Of a DNA stretch of 64,000 nt, positions 44,600 through 56,185 are shown piece by piece. The DNA is from Coenobita brevimanus. Lineage: Eukaryota > Arthropoda > Malacostraca > Decapoda > Coenobitidae. The notes under the pieces are model-generated. The model worked only from the letters and a program-made list of their open reading frames with translations. It was not told the origin of the DNA and made no database searches. The translations under genes and the position numbers were made by a program. The first letter of the stretch is position 1, and each line of letters begins with the position of its first letter. Where the stretch lies: NCBI GenBank assembly GCA_032717465.1, contig CM064713.1, positions 12,219,682 through 12,283,681 on the forward strand, written 5' to 3'.

Positions 44600-47500
44600 T
44601 CCAGATCTATCTATCTATCTATCTATCTATAGCCCGACGCCCTAATCCCGCAAAGGGTGGCCGCAGACAAAACGCCTCCAAGTCACTCTGTCACCCACCA
44701 TTTGACTCCCCTCCCCCCAACTCACCCCCCCCCTCCCTCATATACCTCTCAACTCCATCCCTCCACCTCATCCTCGGTCTACCCCTCCCTCTCCCTCCCT
44801 CCACCTCACCTACATACACCCTCTTAGTCAGTCTTTCATCCTCCATTCTCTCCACATGTCCAAACCACCTCAGTGTATTTCTCCTAATCTTTTCAACCAC
44901 ATCCACATCTACCCCACAATGTTCCTTCACTTCTTCATTCGTCAACCTGTCCCTCCACGTCACTCCACATGCTCCTCTCAAGTAACTCATTTCCACTGCT
45001 CTCACTCTTGACTTGTTCCCCTCTTGCAAGGTCCACGCCTCGCTTCCATACGTCAGGGTAGGGATCACAATACCATCATACAGTGACTTCTTAACTTCCA
45101 TACTCACGTCCCTATTTCTCATCACTGCTTTCAGTGTACCAACAACCATTCTTCCCTGCTGTACCCTTTCACGTACTTCATCCCCCAAAGTTCCATCCTT
45201 ACTCATCACACTACCGAAGTACTTGAATGCACTCACATTCTCCATATCCTCACTATCCAACCTCACTGCACACTCTGTGACTTCATTCCTCTCAAACACC
45301 ATAACTTTACTTTTGTTTACATTAACTTTCAGCTTCCTCCTCCTACACACTGTCCCAAATTCATTCACCAAACCTTGCAACTCCCATTCATCTTCACTCA
45401 ACAATACTGTATCATCAGCAAACAGCAACACCGGAAGCTTCCAAATCTCACCCTCATTCATTAGGGCCACCCCCACATCCACTGCCCTACCTTGCACCTC
45501 CTTTACAACCCCATCCATATATATATTAAACAGCCATGGAGACATCACACACCCCTGTTTCAGTCCCACATCGAGATCAAAGAACTCACTCAGCTCACCA
45601 TCCACTCGCACCGTAGCCCTAGCTCCCTCGTACATACTCTTCACAGCACTCAACAATTTCCCCTCCACTCCATATATTCTTAATACCTTCCACATACCTT
45701 GCCTATCTATTCTGTCATAAGCTTTCTCCAAGTCCATGAAGGCAGCATACACTTTCCTTCCCTTCTCTAGATACTTCTCCACTAAACATCTTAGAACAAA
45801 TATCTGATCTACACACCCTTTTCCCTTCCTAAATCCCCCTTGTTCTTCTCCCACTAGCTCCTCTGTCATATGCCTAACCCTATCAATGAGTACTCTACCA
45901 AATATTTTACCAGTCACACTAAGAAGGCAAATACCCCTATGGTTACCACATACTTCTCTCTCCCTTTTTCCTTTGTACAGAGGAACAATTATACCTGATT
46001 TCCAGTCCTCTGGAACCCTTCCCTCTTCCCAAGCCAATCTACACAACTTCCATATCCACTCCACAACAATCTCACCCCCATACCTAAGCATTTCACCACA
46101 CACTCCATCAATTCCTGGGGCCTTTCCCAGCTTAATCTTCTTCATCGCTTCCACTACTTCCTACCTACTGATCTCTTCCTCCCTCCTCTCATCTCTTCTT
46201 CTCCCAGCCATTCCCCAACCACTTATACTTACACTGCTCTCACTCTCTACATTCAACAAATCCTCAAAGTGCTCCTTCCATCTCCTCAATTTCTCTCTCT
46301 TCTCCACCAACAATCTATTATTCCTATCTTTCACTCCCCTACTATTTCCCCTTTCACACTGCCTTACTTTCTTTACCTCCTTCCAAAACAATTTCTTACT
46401 CTCCCTCCATTTCACACTCAGATTCCTCCCAAACTCTTCATCCACTTTCTTCTTACTTTCCTTCACCAGTCTCTTAACCTCCCTTCTCCTGCTCACATAT
46501 ACCTCTCTCTTCTCTCTCTCATCTTCTCCCCTACCTCTACTCACCAACCATTCACCATATGCCTTCTTCTTTTGTTCCACAGCTCGTTTCACCTCTTCAT
46601 TCCACCATGCTGTCCCTTGCACACCCTTGCATCTCCTCCTCACTCCACAAACCGCCTCACAAACTGCGCTTATCTCTTCCGTGAATATCTTACATACGTC
46701 TTCAACCCCTTCCATCTGCTCTAGCTCATACCTTCCCAATCTTTCTTCCACTATGCTCTTATACTCTGCCATATTCACACTATCTTGCAAATTCTCCACT
46801 CTTCTCACAGGAGCTGCTTCCTCCTGTCTTCCCCTTCGTCTCCTCAACCACTTTCTTTGCAGCTCTACCTTGGCCATCACTAAGTGATGGTCCGAGACTC
46901 CATTCCCCCACCCTCTCCACACCCTTGCATCCAACACTTGTCTTCTCATTCGCTCATCCACACACACGTAGTCTATCATTGCCTTTCGTTCAACAAGTTC
47001 ACCATCCATCCTCCTCATTACTCTCCATGTATACCGGTGGATCATCTTATGACGAAAGTAGGTGTTGGCTATTGCCAACCCCTTACCAGCACAGATGTCC
47101 ACCAAAGCACTACCATTCCCATCTACTTCAGCTGGCACACCCCACTGACCAACCACTCCATCCACTCGTACATTCCCAACTTTGCCATTCATGTCTCCAA
47201 TCAACAGCACTCTCTCGCTCCTCTCAAACTTGTCCATACATGCTTCTACTCTCGCCCAAAACTCATCTTTCACTCTTGCCACTCGATCCTCTGTTGGAGC
47301 ATACACACATACAACCGCCCAAGCTTGTATACCTACTTTCATCCTCACCCATACAATCCTTGCACCCATTGTTCCATACTCTCTTATATTCTCCTTCCAC
47401 TTCTTGCTTATCATCAGACATACTCCCTCTCTTGCCCTCTCATTCTCACTGACTCCCGCACATATACCTACACCGTATTCCCATTCTCTCATCCTTTCAC

Positions 47501-47815
47501 CTTTCCATTTAGTTTCAGTCAATCCACATATATCCACTTTTGCATCCTCAAGCACCTGGACAATCTCTCTCTCTTTTACGTCATCATTCACTCCTCTCAC
47601 ATTCCACGTTCCTACCCTCAGAATGTCCTTTGTCCGTTTCTTAGTCGTCAACGTATGGTCAGTCCGGGTCCGAGGCGCTTTATTTGCTTTTTTAGTTAGT
47701 TCTTTTTACGGGGTGGGGCACTAACCCACCACCAACACTTTTAGTCGCCTCGTACGACAAGCAGGGATACTGGGGGAGTATTCTTGAAACCCCCCTACCC
47801 CCAGGGGGGTAGCAA
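44600..47815 (-). mobile_element. LINE A4, nearly full-length
   Basis: Minus-strand APE-type LINE. 5' leader (about 47,815-47,652) contains CTGCTTGTCGTACGAGGCGA, then one long ORF for endonuclease and RT (47,651-44,691), then the 3' terminus GGCGTCGGGCTATAG and (ATAG)n at 44,607-44,633. A single ORF, a leader of under 200 bases and a tandem-repeat tail instead of poly(A) fit RTE-like or related clades; exact clade not resolved. It is the reference copy for A0-A3 here. Confidence 0.85.
44691..47651 (-). pseudogene. Endonuclease-reverse transcriptase of LINE A4, one stop
   Basis: 987 codons in one frame with a single internal TAG (46,161-46,163). Endonuclease: GTWNVRG (N at 17), TETKW (E at 46), GDMNGK (D at 153, N at 155) and SDHH (254-255), all catalytic residues kept. 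A basic linker follows. After the stop, RT: GKAPGIDGV, CGNHRGICLLSV, motif A MDLEKAYDRI, GLKQGCVMSP and catalytic LLFADDTVLL, then the LRWFGHVERM, RGRPRMRW C-terminal domain. A G-run near 44,724-44,733 shifts the frame before the WRRFVCGHP end seen in A1. The protein would nick target DNA and reverse-transcribe its own RNA. Confidence 0.88.
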
Positions 47816-47817
47816 AC

Positions 47818-47958
47818 TCAAATGGAAGACGAATAGAAAAGATACAGCAAAGCGAAAAAGAATGAGTGAGAGTGAGTGGGATTCAAGAAAACGTGTAACC
47901 ATAAAGAATGTGTTCTGAGTTTACCATAGAAAATTTTGAGACTGAATTTAAAGGATTT

Positions 47959-48025
<67 letters not shown>

Positions 48026-48109
48026 TTACATGGAAATTGTGTAACCAGTGATTTCATGAAGTCCTTAGGGAATTCTAAATATGTCTAATAATTAGGGAAT
48101 ACTAAATAT
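47818..48109. repeat. Spacer with (CA)n-(TA)n and conserved flank
   Basis: (AC)n then (TA)n at about 47,960-48,022, followed by AAGTTACATGGAAATTGTGT and AACCAGTGATTTCATGAAGT (48,023-48,061). The same flank appears inverted at 54,060-54,107 beside a (CA)n tract. Confidence 0.7.
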
Positions 48110-48216
48110 GTCCACTCACAAATGGCAGGATAAATGGCAACTGACTCGTAACTGAACTACGAGAATTACTGAGAACCTTCCAGTACTTCCTAACTAGCAA
48201 ATTCTGCTTCTCAACA
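48110..48216 (-). repeat. 3' LTR remnant of G with polypurine tract
   Basis: 48,110-48,216 aligns with 53,741-53,846 (CTGACTCGTAACTGAACTAC, ACTGAGAACCTTCC). Only the first ~107 bases of the LTR remain. The adjoining CTATCCCCTACCTAG (48,217-48,231), purine-rich on the minus strand, is the polypurine tract. Confidence 0.78.
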
Positions 48217-48316
48217 CTATCCCCTACCTAGTCCTTTGTCATCCTGTATGTATACAATGTATACAAACATAATCTTTACTCCAAACTAAACATTTACTTA
48301 TACACAAAGTAATCCT

Positions 48317-49560
48317 TCAACTTATTAGGTCTTCTCCTATGCCACTTCTGGTGATGTCCGTGCTCATCCATACCATCCATTCCTCTTGAATGTCTTGGTC
48401 CTCTTCCTGATTCACTTCCCCCCTCGGGAAATCATTAGCATCCTCTTGTACTTCAGCTCCTTGGTCATCCTCAACATCCTCAGCTGCAGGTGAGCACGAT
48501 TCCTCGTAGACGTCCCAGCTGTACTGTCCTGGCCCACGGAACTGCCACAGATGGTTCACATGTACCACTTTTGGGCGGGATTTCCTGCCTCTCCGAATCC
48601 AGTACGTAATGTCTGATGGGAAGTCCAATACAGTGTAAGGCCCATCTTGCGGGCTCTGCAACTTCAGTGACTGTCCTTTCTTCCACTGAGGACTGTACAG
48701 CCAAACTTTGTCAACATCCTTGAAGCTCACCTCACTTGCCTTGGCATCATACTTGAACTTCATCACTTCGCCTGAAAACTTTATAGATTCTTGCACTTGA
48801 TGATGTACCTCAGCCAGCCTTTTCTGAAGATGCCTTGCACAGCTGGAAGTGTCTGTAGGCAGCACTTCACCAGGTGGTCTTCCCATTAACAAATCAATGG
48901 GTAAACGTCACTCGTGGCCCGGCATCAGCTTTGCAAGGGTGTAGCTAGTAGACTCATGGGGTGCAGACTGATATGACATCAGCAACGCAGGTAATTCCTG
49001 GTCCCATTCCGTATGTCCCTCTACACAGTACTTGGCCAGTTCTTGTCCCAGGGTGCAGTTGAATTTCTCCACCATCCCATCTGACTGTGGCTTTAGTGGG
49101 GTCGTCCTGGTCTTCTTGATACCCAGTAACTTACGCACTAACGGAGCACAGCGGACTCGAAGTTTCTACCCTGGTCTGAATGTTGCTCTTGTGGCATCCA
49201 AAAATGACAGAAAAACTGGTCAACCAACACCTGAGCGACAGCCACAGCCTCTTGATCATGAATGGCATAGGCTTCTGGTCACTTTGTGAAGTAGTCCATG
49301 GCGACACATATATACCGGTTTCCTCTTCAGTGGGTGGCAGAGGTCCAGCAGTGTCCACTGTGACTCTTTCCAACGGTGCATTCACTTGGTACAGCTGAAG
49401 AGGGGCACAACCACGTTTCTTGGGTCCCTTCTTGACACAGCATACATCACAGTTTTGACACCATTCTTCAACATCCTGACAAATTCCAGTCCAGCAGAAC
49501 CTCTGTCACAGCCAGCTTATAGTTTTCTTCACTCCCTGGTGCGCACAAGTGATCTGGTTA
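48317..49560 (-). pseudogene. Integrase of G (broken)
   Basis: Minus-strand order: zinc-finger (SHNQITCAHQG, WCQNCDVCC, about 49,560-49,420), catalytic core with VTVDTAGPLPP (first D, about 49,340), HSDQGRNFES (second D, read in a shifted frame at about 49,155-49,185) and HPQSDG-like PQSDGMVEKFN (glutamate E, about 49,060). The C-terminal module follows at 48,317-48,892 (VWLYSPQWKKGQSLKL, DGPYTVL, VNHLWQF) with an acidic tail. Frameshifts near 49,190, 49,138 and 48,900. The core is recognisable D,D-35-E type. Confidence 0.8.
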
Positions 49561-50039
49561 TGTGACTCATCCAAGATCCCAGACCTCATTTACTTCAGAA
49601 CCACCAGTTACCAACACGTACTGAGGCCATCGGGTGTCTCCTACTGACGCTCCAGTAGCCTGTTGTTCAAACGAAGAATGTCCCATTGACACCAGTAGCT
49701 CTTAGTCACAGAGTTGAATCCTGGAAACCTCTTCCCAAGATGGTCACACTGTAATCCACTGCAGCCACTCTAGCACTGGTTGTAAATCTGCGTCCTCTTC
49801 AGGTCTTCTTCAGCTGTCATTGGCCATGTCACTACAGTACGGAGGCATCTCTTGCTAAGATTCACATTCCTACTACAATGCTTGCTGTCTGTTCTCCCGT
49901 CTTCTCGCACACCATCAATCAAGGTTCTCTTGTATTTTCTCAGTGTTGAGGCTTCTTGGGAAAAACTGCAGGTTGTTGCCGCTTGTCACCAGCCTTTACT
50001 AATTCACCCTCATCCTTCTCATCGTTTGCAGCCTTCTTC

Positions 50040-50171
50040 TTGCCGCCATTCTCATTTGGACAAGCATAGCTGAAGTGTCCCACCTCACCGCTTGTCCAAC
50101 ACCTTTTATTACAATCATAGATTTCCCTGCTCTGCTCTGTTCTTGCTCCTTCTTCCTTTTTGTGTCCTGGC
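50040..50171 (-). pseudogene. Zinc knuckle region of G Gag
   Basis: Minus-strand CCHC knuckle CWTSGEVGHFSYACP (about 50,060-50,105); the second cysteine reads S. Flanked by lysine/arginine-rich sequence. This is the nucleocapsid end of Gag; the rest lies beyond the hAT-like insert. Confidence 0.7.
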
Positions 50172-50995
50172 CATTGTTACCAGATCTAGGATAATTTTAT
50201 GCTTTCAGCATAATCTGAGGGGAGTTTCATAGACCGGCTTAACATATGCCATACTCATGAATTTAGCATAATTTTAACATAAGGCTGGTACGTTTGGCAT
50301 AAATACAGAATAATTTATGAAAATTGAGAGAAATAACAGTGGAATGTGAAAGTAGTAATAGAAATCCAATGGAGATAAACATTCACATTTATACAGCAGT
50401 AGCTAATATTCCATATTTCACAGCTGTGTTTAGTGTGTAGTTTTAAGAAGTTTCAGTATAGAAAAAAAAAATTAGTCTTGTTTATGAGATGCAAATTAGC
50501 TGTGATCTTGGGCTAATCTTCTAAATCAGTCACCTTTATTAACTATAACAGAAATTTTTAGACTTAATTTCTTATAATAGAGTAGCTAGCTGCAATGATA
50601 GTCTTTTTTTTTTATTCAAGTGCCGGTAACTTATTGTCATATCAAAATATTATGTACAAAATAGAGGGATTATGATACCGATCTCATTTCAGTCACGAAA
50701 ATGTTTAGCGTTGTTTAATTTGTTACAGCTGAAAGTCAGCTTTATGTTCTTATTCAGTATTATCTCTAAAGAGATCCCTTTATTTTTCTGTGCAGTTGTG
50801 CAGTGCAGTTGACCCGTGCAATAGTGTAATAATATAAACAGTGTAGTAGCATAATAATGTACTGTGAAAATAAACAAACTAAAAGTTAACATAAAGTCGG
50901 CAAAATTTTGCCACCCCAATAGCATAATTTTCCTGGTTTCAGCATAATTTTAAATGGAGTCTAGGATAATTTGGCAATGGAGATGTGGTAACACT
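50172..50995. mobile_element. hAT-like non-autonomous element in G, 824 bases
   Basis: Flanked by exact GTCCTGGC at 50,164-50,171 and 50,996-51,003 (8 bases, the hAT size). Ends: left CATTGTTACCAGATCTAGG, right reverse complement AGTGTTACCACATCTCC. Subterminal ATAATTTTATGC/GCATAATTTT motifs occur repeatedly at both ends. AT-rich interior without transposase. Confidence 0.8.
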
Positions 50996-51003
50996 GTCCT
51001 GGC

Positions 51004-53120
51004 TTCCCGCAGATCCAGCAATCTCCTCCGGTCTTCTCCCATGCCCTCTTCCACTTGTAGCTGTCCTCTTTCCTATGTTCTGGTTTTTCATAGTACCAGC
51101 AACTTTCTTCAATTTTTTACTCTTCATTTACCTGCCCCTTTCTTGCCTTGAATCCCCCACTATGACCTGCCTGAAAAGTGGGTGTACTGAACCTGATGTA
51201 GGACTCAAATTCTAAAGCCCTAGCTAGTGCTTCTTGCATACTTATGGGTTGTGCCTGCTTCACTTGCACTTTCAACTCTGCACTATCAAGAGTATCGATG
51301 AACTGGTCCCTCAGAAGAATAGCTAACAGGTTAGGTGCTGCTCCAGGGTACACCTTGTCATGAGCAAGCTCCTGGAGGGATTCGCCTCAAGCCTGTACAC
51401 TGGTCCAGAATCTTGCCTTGTAAACCTTAGTCTGATACATGGTCCCATATCTGTGCTGCAGCACTTCTACTAGGGACTGATAATTGTTCCTCTCTTCTAC
51501 TGACATCCAGCTCAGAATTTTCATTGCGGCACCCTTGAGGATAGTAGTCAGTTGCACTGCCCACTGCCTATCATCCTAACCATTCTGATCAGCAAGTTAC
51601 TCAAACTGTGCATGGTAAGCCTCCCAAGATACTTTGCCATCATATTCCTAAGGTTTCTTTTTAATTGTACCCCTATTATAGTCATGCATTTCACTGAGTT
51701 TGGGGCCAAAAAACTGGGGCCTCATAATTAGGTACAGGACTTAAAACTCCTACATTCTGATTATTCAACCCTGTAATGCTACTTTAACCCGTCACGTCCC
51801 GAGGTTTTCTGCACCTCCGACATCCCCCAATCCCTAGGTATTTTCGAAAAAAAAAAATTTTGGCTAAAACCTTCGCTTTTGGTGAGAAACATCGAAAATT
51901 CATAGAAAAATCACTCACCTGAGGTTTAAAATACTCAGTCCAGGTAGGAGTTCCTCCTTACCTGACTGGGTTTTCTAACATGCTGGCACCAAAGAAAACG
52001 AGTTCTATGAGAGGGTAACTATTTTATCCACTCATAAACGGTATTTATTTATTTACTTGGTACAAATTTATATGTAGTATGAGAGTATATTGGTTTTCAA
52101 GCAGTAATAAAGGCATTATAAACATTGTTTCACTCACTAACTAATCACCATACCTGACCTTTTTTTGCCACATTACCTGATCATTATTTCTGACTCTTCT
52201 TCTAATGCTATGTAAACATTGTCCTCCACATTGTCATCGATTGGGGAATCACTCTGGCCCTGAATATCTTTACTGGCCAGGTCACTGGTAACAGGTGAAT
52301 TGCCGAGACAATGGCGTGAGGGGGGGAGGGGGGAGGCTATGCAGTGTAAGGCATTGTCCCTGCTTGGCATCTTGTAGAGGAATAGAGGAAGGTGTCCCGT
52401 GTATACATACGAAAAATCACACGCGAAAATTGAAAATTGTGCAAATTACGGACCTTGCAATTGCACGACGGACCAGTACGTCGCCGGGACTGCCAAATGC
52501 AAATCGTTGCAACGTACCCATACGTCAACGGGACGGGGCAGGTTAAGGTGCTTGGGATTCATCAAGGTTCACCATTCACTGCCCATTTTTTCTTATGCTC
52601 CCTGTACACAAATCTCAGGCTCAGCAGTGCAATATTTCCCTCCAGCCTCAATTCTCTTCCTAATTATCTTTAAATGTCCATCTACATGTTTTAACTGGTC
52701 ATCTACATGCTTCAGCTGGTCATGGGCATCCTGTCTGCATTCCATCACAGTATTGCTTACCTCATACTTCTGCTGCTCTAGCTTGGCATCTACTTCCTCC
52801 TGAAAATGTTGCTGTTCTTCCTTCATATCCCCCATGAAAGTATCTAGCTGTCCTTGCATCCTCAGTTGTAATTTCCTCTGTTACTCCTGTCATGCCTCTT
52901 GAATATTTTCATATTGTTTTTTCTGTTTTTCACATTGTACCTGTAATTGTTCTTTGAGTTCATTCTGTCCCTCATTCTGTGCTTGTAATTGTTCTTTGAG
53001 TTCTTTCTGTCCATCATTCTGTTCTTGTAATACTTCATAATTGCTGCCAGATATGCCTCCTCCTGCCTAGCTTGGCCACTTGTCTGTACACTTTCTCACT
53101 CCATGTCGAAGGTCTGACTC
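51004..53120 (-). pseudogene. Gag of G (split by TTAA element)
   Basis: Pieces on the minus strand: 52,593-52,859 with neighbouring decayed sequence to 53,120 forms the N-terminal coiled-coil part (glutamine/glutamate-rich, DQLKHVD repeated). 51,117-51,353 forms the capsid C-terminus (FIDTLDSAELKVQVKQA, EALARALEFESY). Between them 51,360-51,783 is decayed capsid with stops. The TTAA insert lies between the two parts. Confidence 0.7.
51788..52542. mobile_element. TTAA-flanked piggyBac-like element T4, 755 bases
   Basis: TTAA at 51,784-51,787 and 52,543-52,546. Left end CCCGTCACGTCCCGAGG; right end reverse complement CCTGCCCCGTCCCGTTGACG: an imperfect inverted repeat sharing C(A/C)CGTCCCG. A-run near 51,848. 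No transposase. Confidence 0.7.
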
Positions 53121-53144
53121 ACTATAGCACTTTTCTAATGATCT

Positions 53145-53160
53145 GCCCTCCTGACACCAC
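53145..53160 (-). other. Primer-binding site of G
   Basis: On the minus strand the LTR end CGTAACA is followed after one base by TGGTGTCAGGAGGG, which matches the complement of the CCA end of leucine (CAA) tRNA except for small changes. Confidence 0.7.
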
Positions 53161-53846
53161 TGTTACGTTCCCATCCCACACTGCCACAGGCTCCAACACC
53201 AGTAGTCGGGGCTGTTCTGCCAGACTGCCTAGGGAACAACTGCTACACCAGTAGTTCATTATAAGATGGATGTTGCCCAGTGAGTTGTTCTCCCTAGAGG
53301 CAGCTCCTTAGTGTACAGTACACAAGATCAGCTCAGGCGTTGTATACAAACACAGGCTTCTCACATTCGTTGTATTTATTCACCAGATAAATACACTTTG
53401 CTTGCCAACTACACTTTACTGTTTTCACTAGTATTGGAGCTGTTCAATCTTCACTATCTGCACTGACACTGAAGTAAACTCAGACTGAAATGACTACCCC
53501 ACTAGTCACTTCCCTATCCTTATATAAACTTCCTATATACTAGAATGATCCACTACACTCCCAGAGAAGCAACAGCTATCAAATTAGACATCCAAAATAT
53601 ACAGAGTTTTCTTACACTGCATAACACTAAATTATTTAGCATACAAACTAAGATAAAATTACATGGTATAAAAAACAATCATATAAATACAACATTATAG
53701 AGAAGAAAAGCACGAAAATTATTGTACAACTTACAAAATACCTCCATTCACAAATAGCAGGCTAACAGGCAGCTGACTCGTAACTGAACTACCAAATACT
53801 GAGAACCTTCCCGTACTACCTAACTATCAAACCCCGCTTCTCGACA
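53161..53846 (-). repeat. 5' LTR of G, 686 bases
   Basis: On the minus strand it starts TGTCGAGAAGCGGGG and ends CGTAACA. Contains a TATATAAGG box (about 53,519-53,530, minus) as likely promoter. The first ~107 bases recur at 48,110-48,216. Confidence 0.82.
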
Positions 53847-54040
53847 GGATAAATTAACCTAACCTAATCCAACCTAACTTAGTCTAATTCATCCTAACTA
53901 GCCTAGCCTAATCTAACCTAAACTTAACCTAGATTATCCCAGCCTAACCTAGCCTAACGTAGACCAAATTTTAACCTAGATTATCCCAGCCTAACCTAAC
54001 TACAACCTAAATCAACCTAACCTTAATTAACCCATCCTAA
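53847..54040. repeat. Degenerate CCTAA-rich block
   Basis: About 190 bases dense in CCTAA, with single-base variants (CCTAAC, CCTAGC, CCTAATC, TCCTAAC). Equals TTAGG on the other strand, the arthropod telomere unit. Two longer direct copies of TTAACCTAGATTATCCCAGC (53,925 and 53,971) show secondary duplication. It could be decayed interstitial telomeric sequence or an unrelated satellite. Confidence 0.6.
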
Positions 54041-54104
54041 TTCAAACTCATTTCACGAATTCCATAGGGATTTTATGAAATCACTGGTCACACAAATTCC
54101 CTGT

Positions 54105-54181
<77 letters not shown>
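54041..54181. repeat. Conserved flank and (CA)n microsatellite
   Basis: TTTTATGAAATCACTGGTCA and CACAAATTCCCTGTAAAACA precede about 75 bases of (AC)n (54,107-54,181). The flank is the inverted counterpart of 48,023-48,061. Confidence 0.8.
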
Positions 54182-54184
<3 letters not shown>

Positions 54185-54969
54185 CAAATAATGATGGAGG
54201 AGACACCTGCCAGCTTCTTCTTGTATTATATTTCAAGAAAATCTGGATGCAGCATATGGCCATCATCAGGGTACAGACAGAGAATCTTACCAAGGAGTGT
54301 GTGCCCTTTACGCTATATAATATTCAACCGAGCAATTTCTTCCTTACATTGCCCACGTGTACTCATACCTAACCCCACACACTTCTCACTTACCTACTCA
54401 CCCACTTCATATCATTTTACCAGCATTTCACACAACGCTATTGCGGTATACCTTGCATGCTTAAGCACATTCACCACTTCCATTCCCTTACATTCATTAT
54501 ACAAGCTTGCCTTTTGTGTGTAATTCGTGCTGTTGTTGTTTTGGCCCCAGCTTGTCAGAAACGTAAAACAGGTGAACCACATTCTTCAGTTGCCCTTCCC
54601 CTCCTGTCCTCCAAACTCCTTTCGCGGATAGGGAACTAGGTGAGAAAGTTTCCTTTTACCAGGCAATGAATCCGCCTGGTTATATCTCTGCTAACACGTG
54701 AAAGCTTCGTTTCCAGTGAGGTATATGTTGTTAATATAAAGGAATAAATGACCAGTTATGTAATAAACTGATTTTTTTGGTTTGCTTTATCCTTTTCTTG
54801 TTTTCTGCTACTTCTCAGACAGGATCACTTAGATGTAGAATTAAATCCGTAAATATATCCAAAACTCTAAGTTGAATGAAAAATACGAGTTCAGTGAAAT
54901 TTTGGGTATTCTTTTGAGGGAGAGCACAGTTGCACAAATATATATTGTAGAAAGCATATATATATTGTT
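54182..54969. other. Spacer without recognised genes
   Basis: Short frames (54,191-54,523, 54,457-54,639) show no family motif. Nothing else seen. Confidence 0.5.
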
Positions 54970-55372
<403 letters not shown>

Positions 55373-55376
<4 letters not shown>

Positions 55377-56123
55377 ACGGAACAGAGAAAACTGTCCCAC
55401 AAAGTTCCAGGTTCAAAACAAAAGAGTTAGGTAAAATTACAAGTTAAAGTTTAATGCTCAAACTAACAACTAAACATTCAGGACTCATAAGGATAATGTA
55501 ATGGCAAAAAACAGGTTAAATATATGGTTAACTGCAATAGCCTCTATTAACACGAAATTAGCAAGAGTAAATTTATCTAAGTCAGCCATAATAAAATGAG
55601 AAGACCGGCTAATGCTCAGTGAATGCAAGATATACTATTACAGATACAAAATATTATTAATAATGGCTGACACCCAAAACACATGAATCACAAAAACCTT
55701 ACTAGGCCTAAGAATTAACATCTTATGCTACACAGTACAAGAAAAAATGTAATAACAGTTATACTCAAATTACACAGCTGCTAGATGGTTGGAGACTTCC
55801 TGAGCACTCACAATAATAACAACTGTACAGGGGAGGACAGAGATGTGAGCAAAATGAGGAGTCGATCTAAGTGGCAATTAATGCAGAGACTGAGCTCATT
55901 ATATAGGGGCCGGCAGAGCTTGATACAACTTGCAAGAAGGACGCGCAAATGAAGCCATAGGGGACAAAGAGATGACAATCCTGCTCTGAACAACAGTAAG
56001 AACGACTTACTCTACTATAAGGGTAGAAGGGGGGAGTGAGGTAGAACACGCTCGTGATCAAACATGCAGCATACTGTACGTTAGAATTACACAAAGGATG
56101 ATGAAATCATAGGCTATGTAACA
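55373..56123 (-). repeat. 3' LTR of H, 751 bases
   Basis: TGTTACGGAACAG ... GGCTATGTAACA; short inverted TGTTAC/GTAACA ends. A TATATAA box reads on the minus strand at about 55,896-55,908. Confidence 0.93.
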
Positions 56124-56185
56124 CCTCCCCACAAAGAAAAAAGAAATTTACAAAGGAAATTTCTTATTACTCTAAAACAATCTGT

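Larger units (their letters stand above)
48110..53846 (-). mobile_element. Ty3/gypsy element G (minus), decayed
   Basis: Minus-strand LTR element: 5' LTR 53,161-53,846, primer-binding site, gag (53,120-50,040), integrase (49,560-48,317), polypurine tract, and a short 3' LTR remnant. Protease, RT and RNase H are missing between gag and integrase (only about 480 bases of decayed sequence, 50,040-49,560). Two later insertions split gag: a hAT-like element (50,172-50,995) and a TTAA element (51,788-52,542). Confidence 0.8.

Noticed and set aside
45013..47724. Long plus-strand frames rich in serine, leucine and proline (up to 333 codons)
   Set aside because: Antisense of the LINE A4 endonuclease-RT gene; codon bias of the real minus-strand gene keeps them open.
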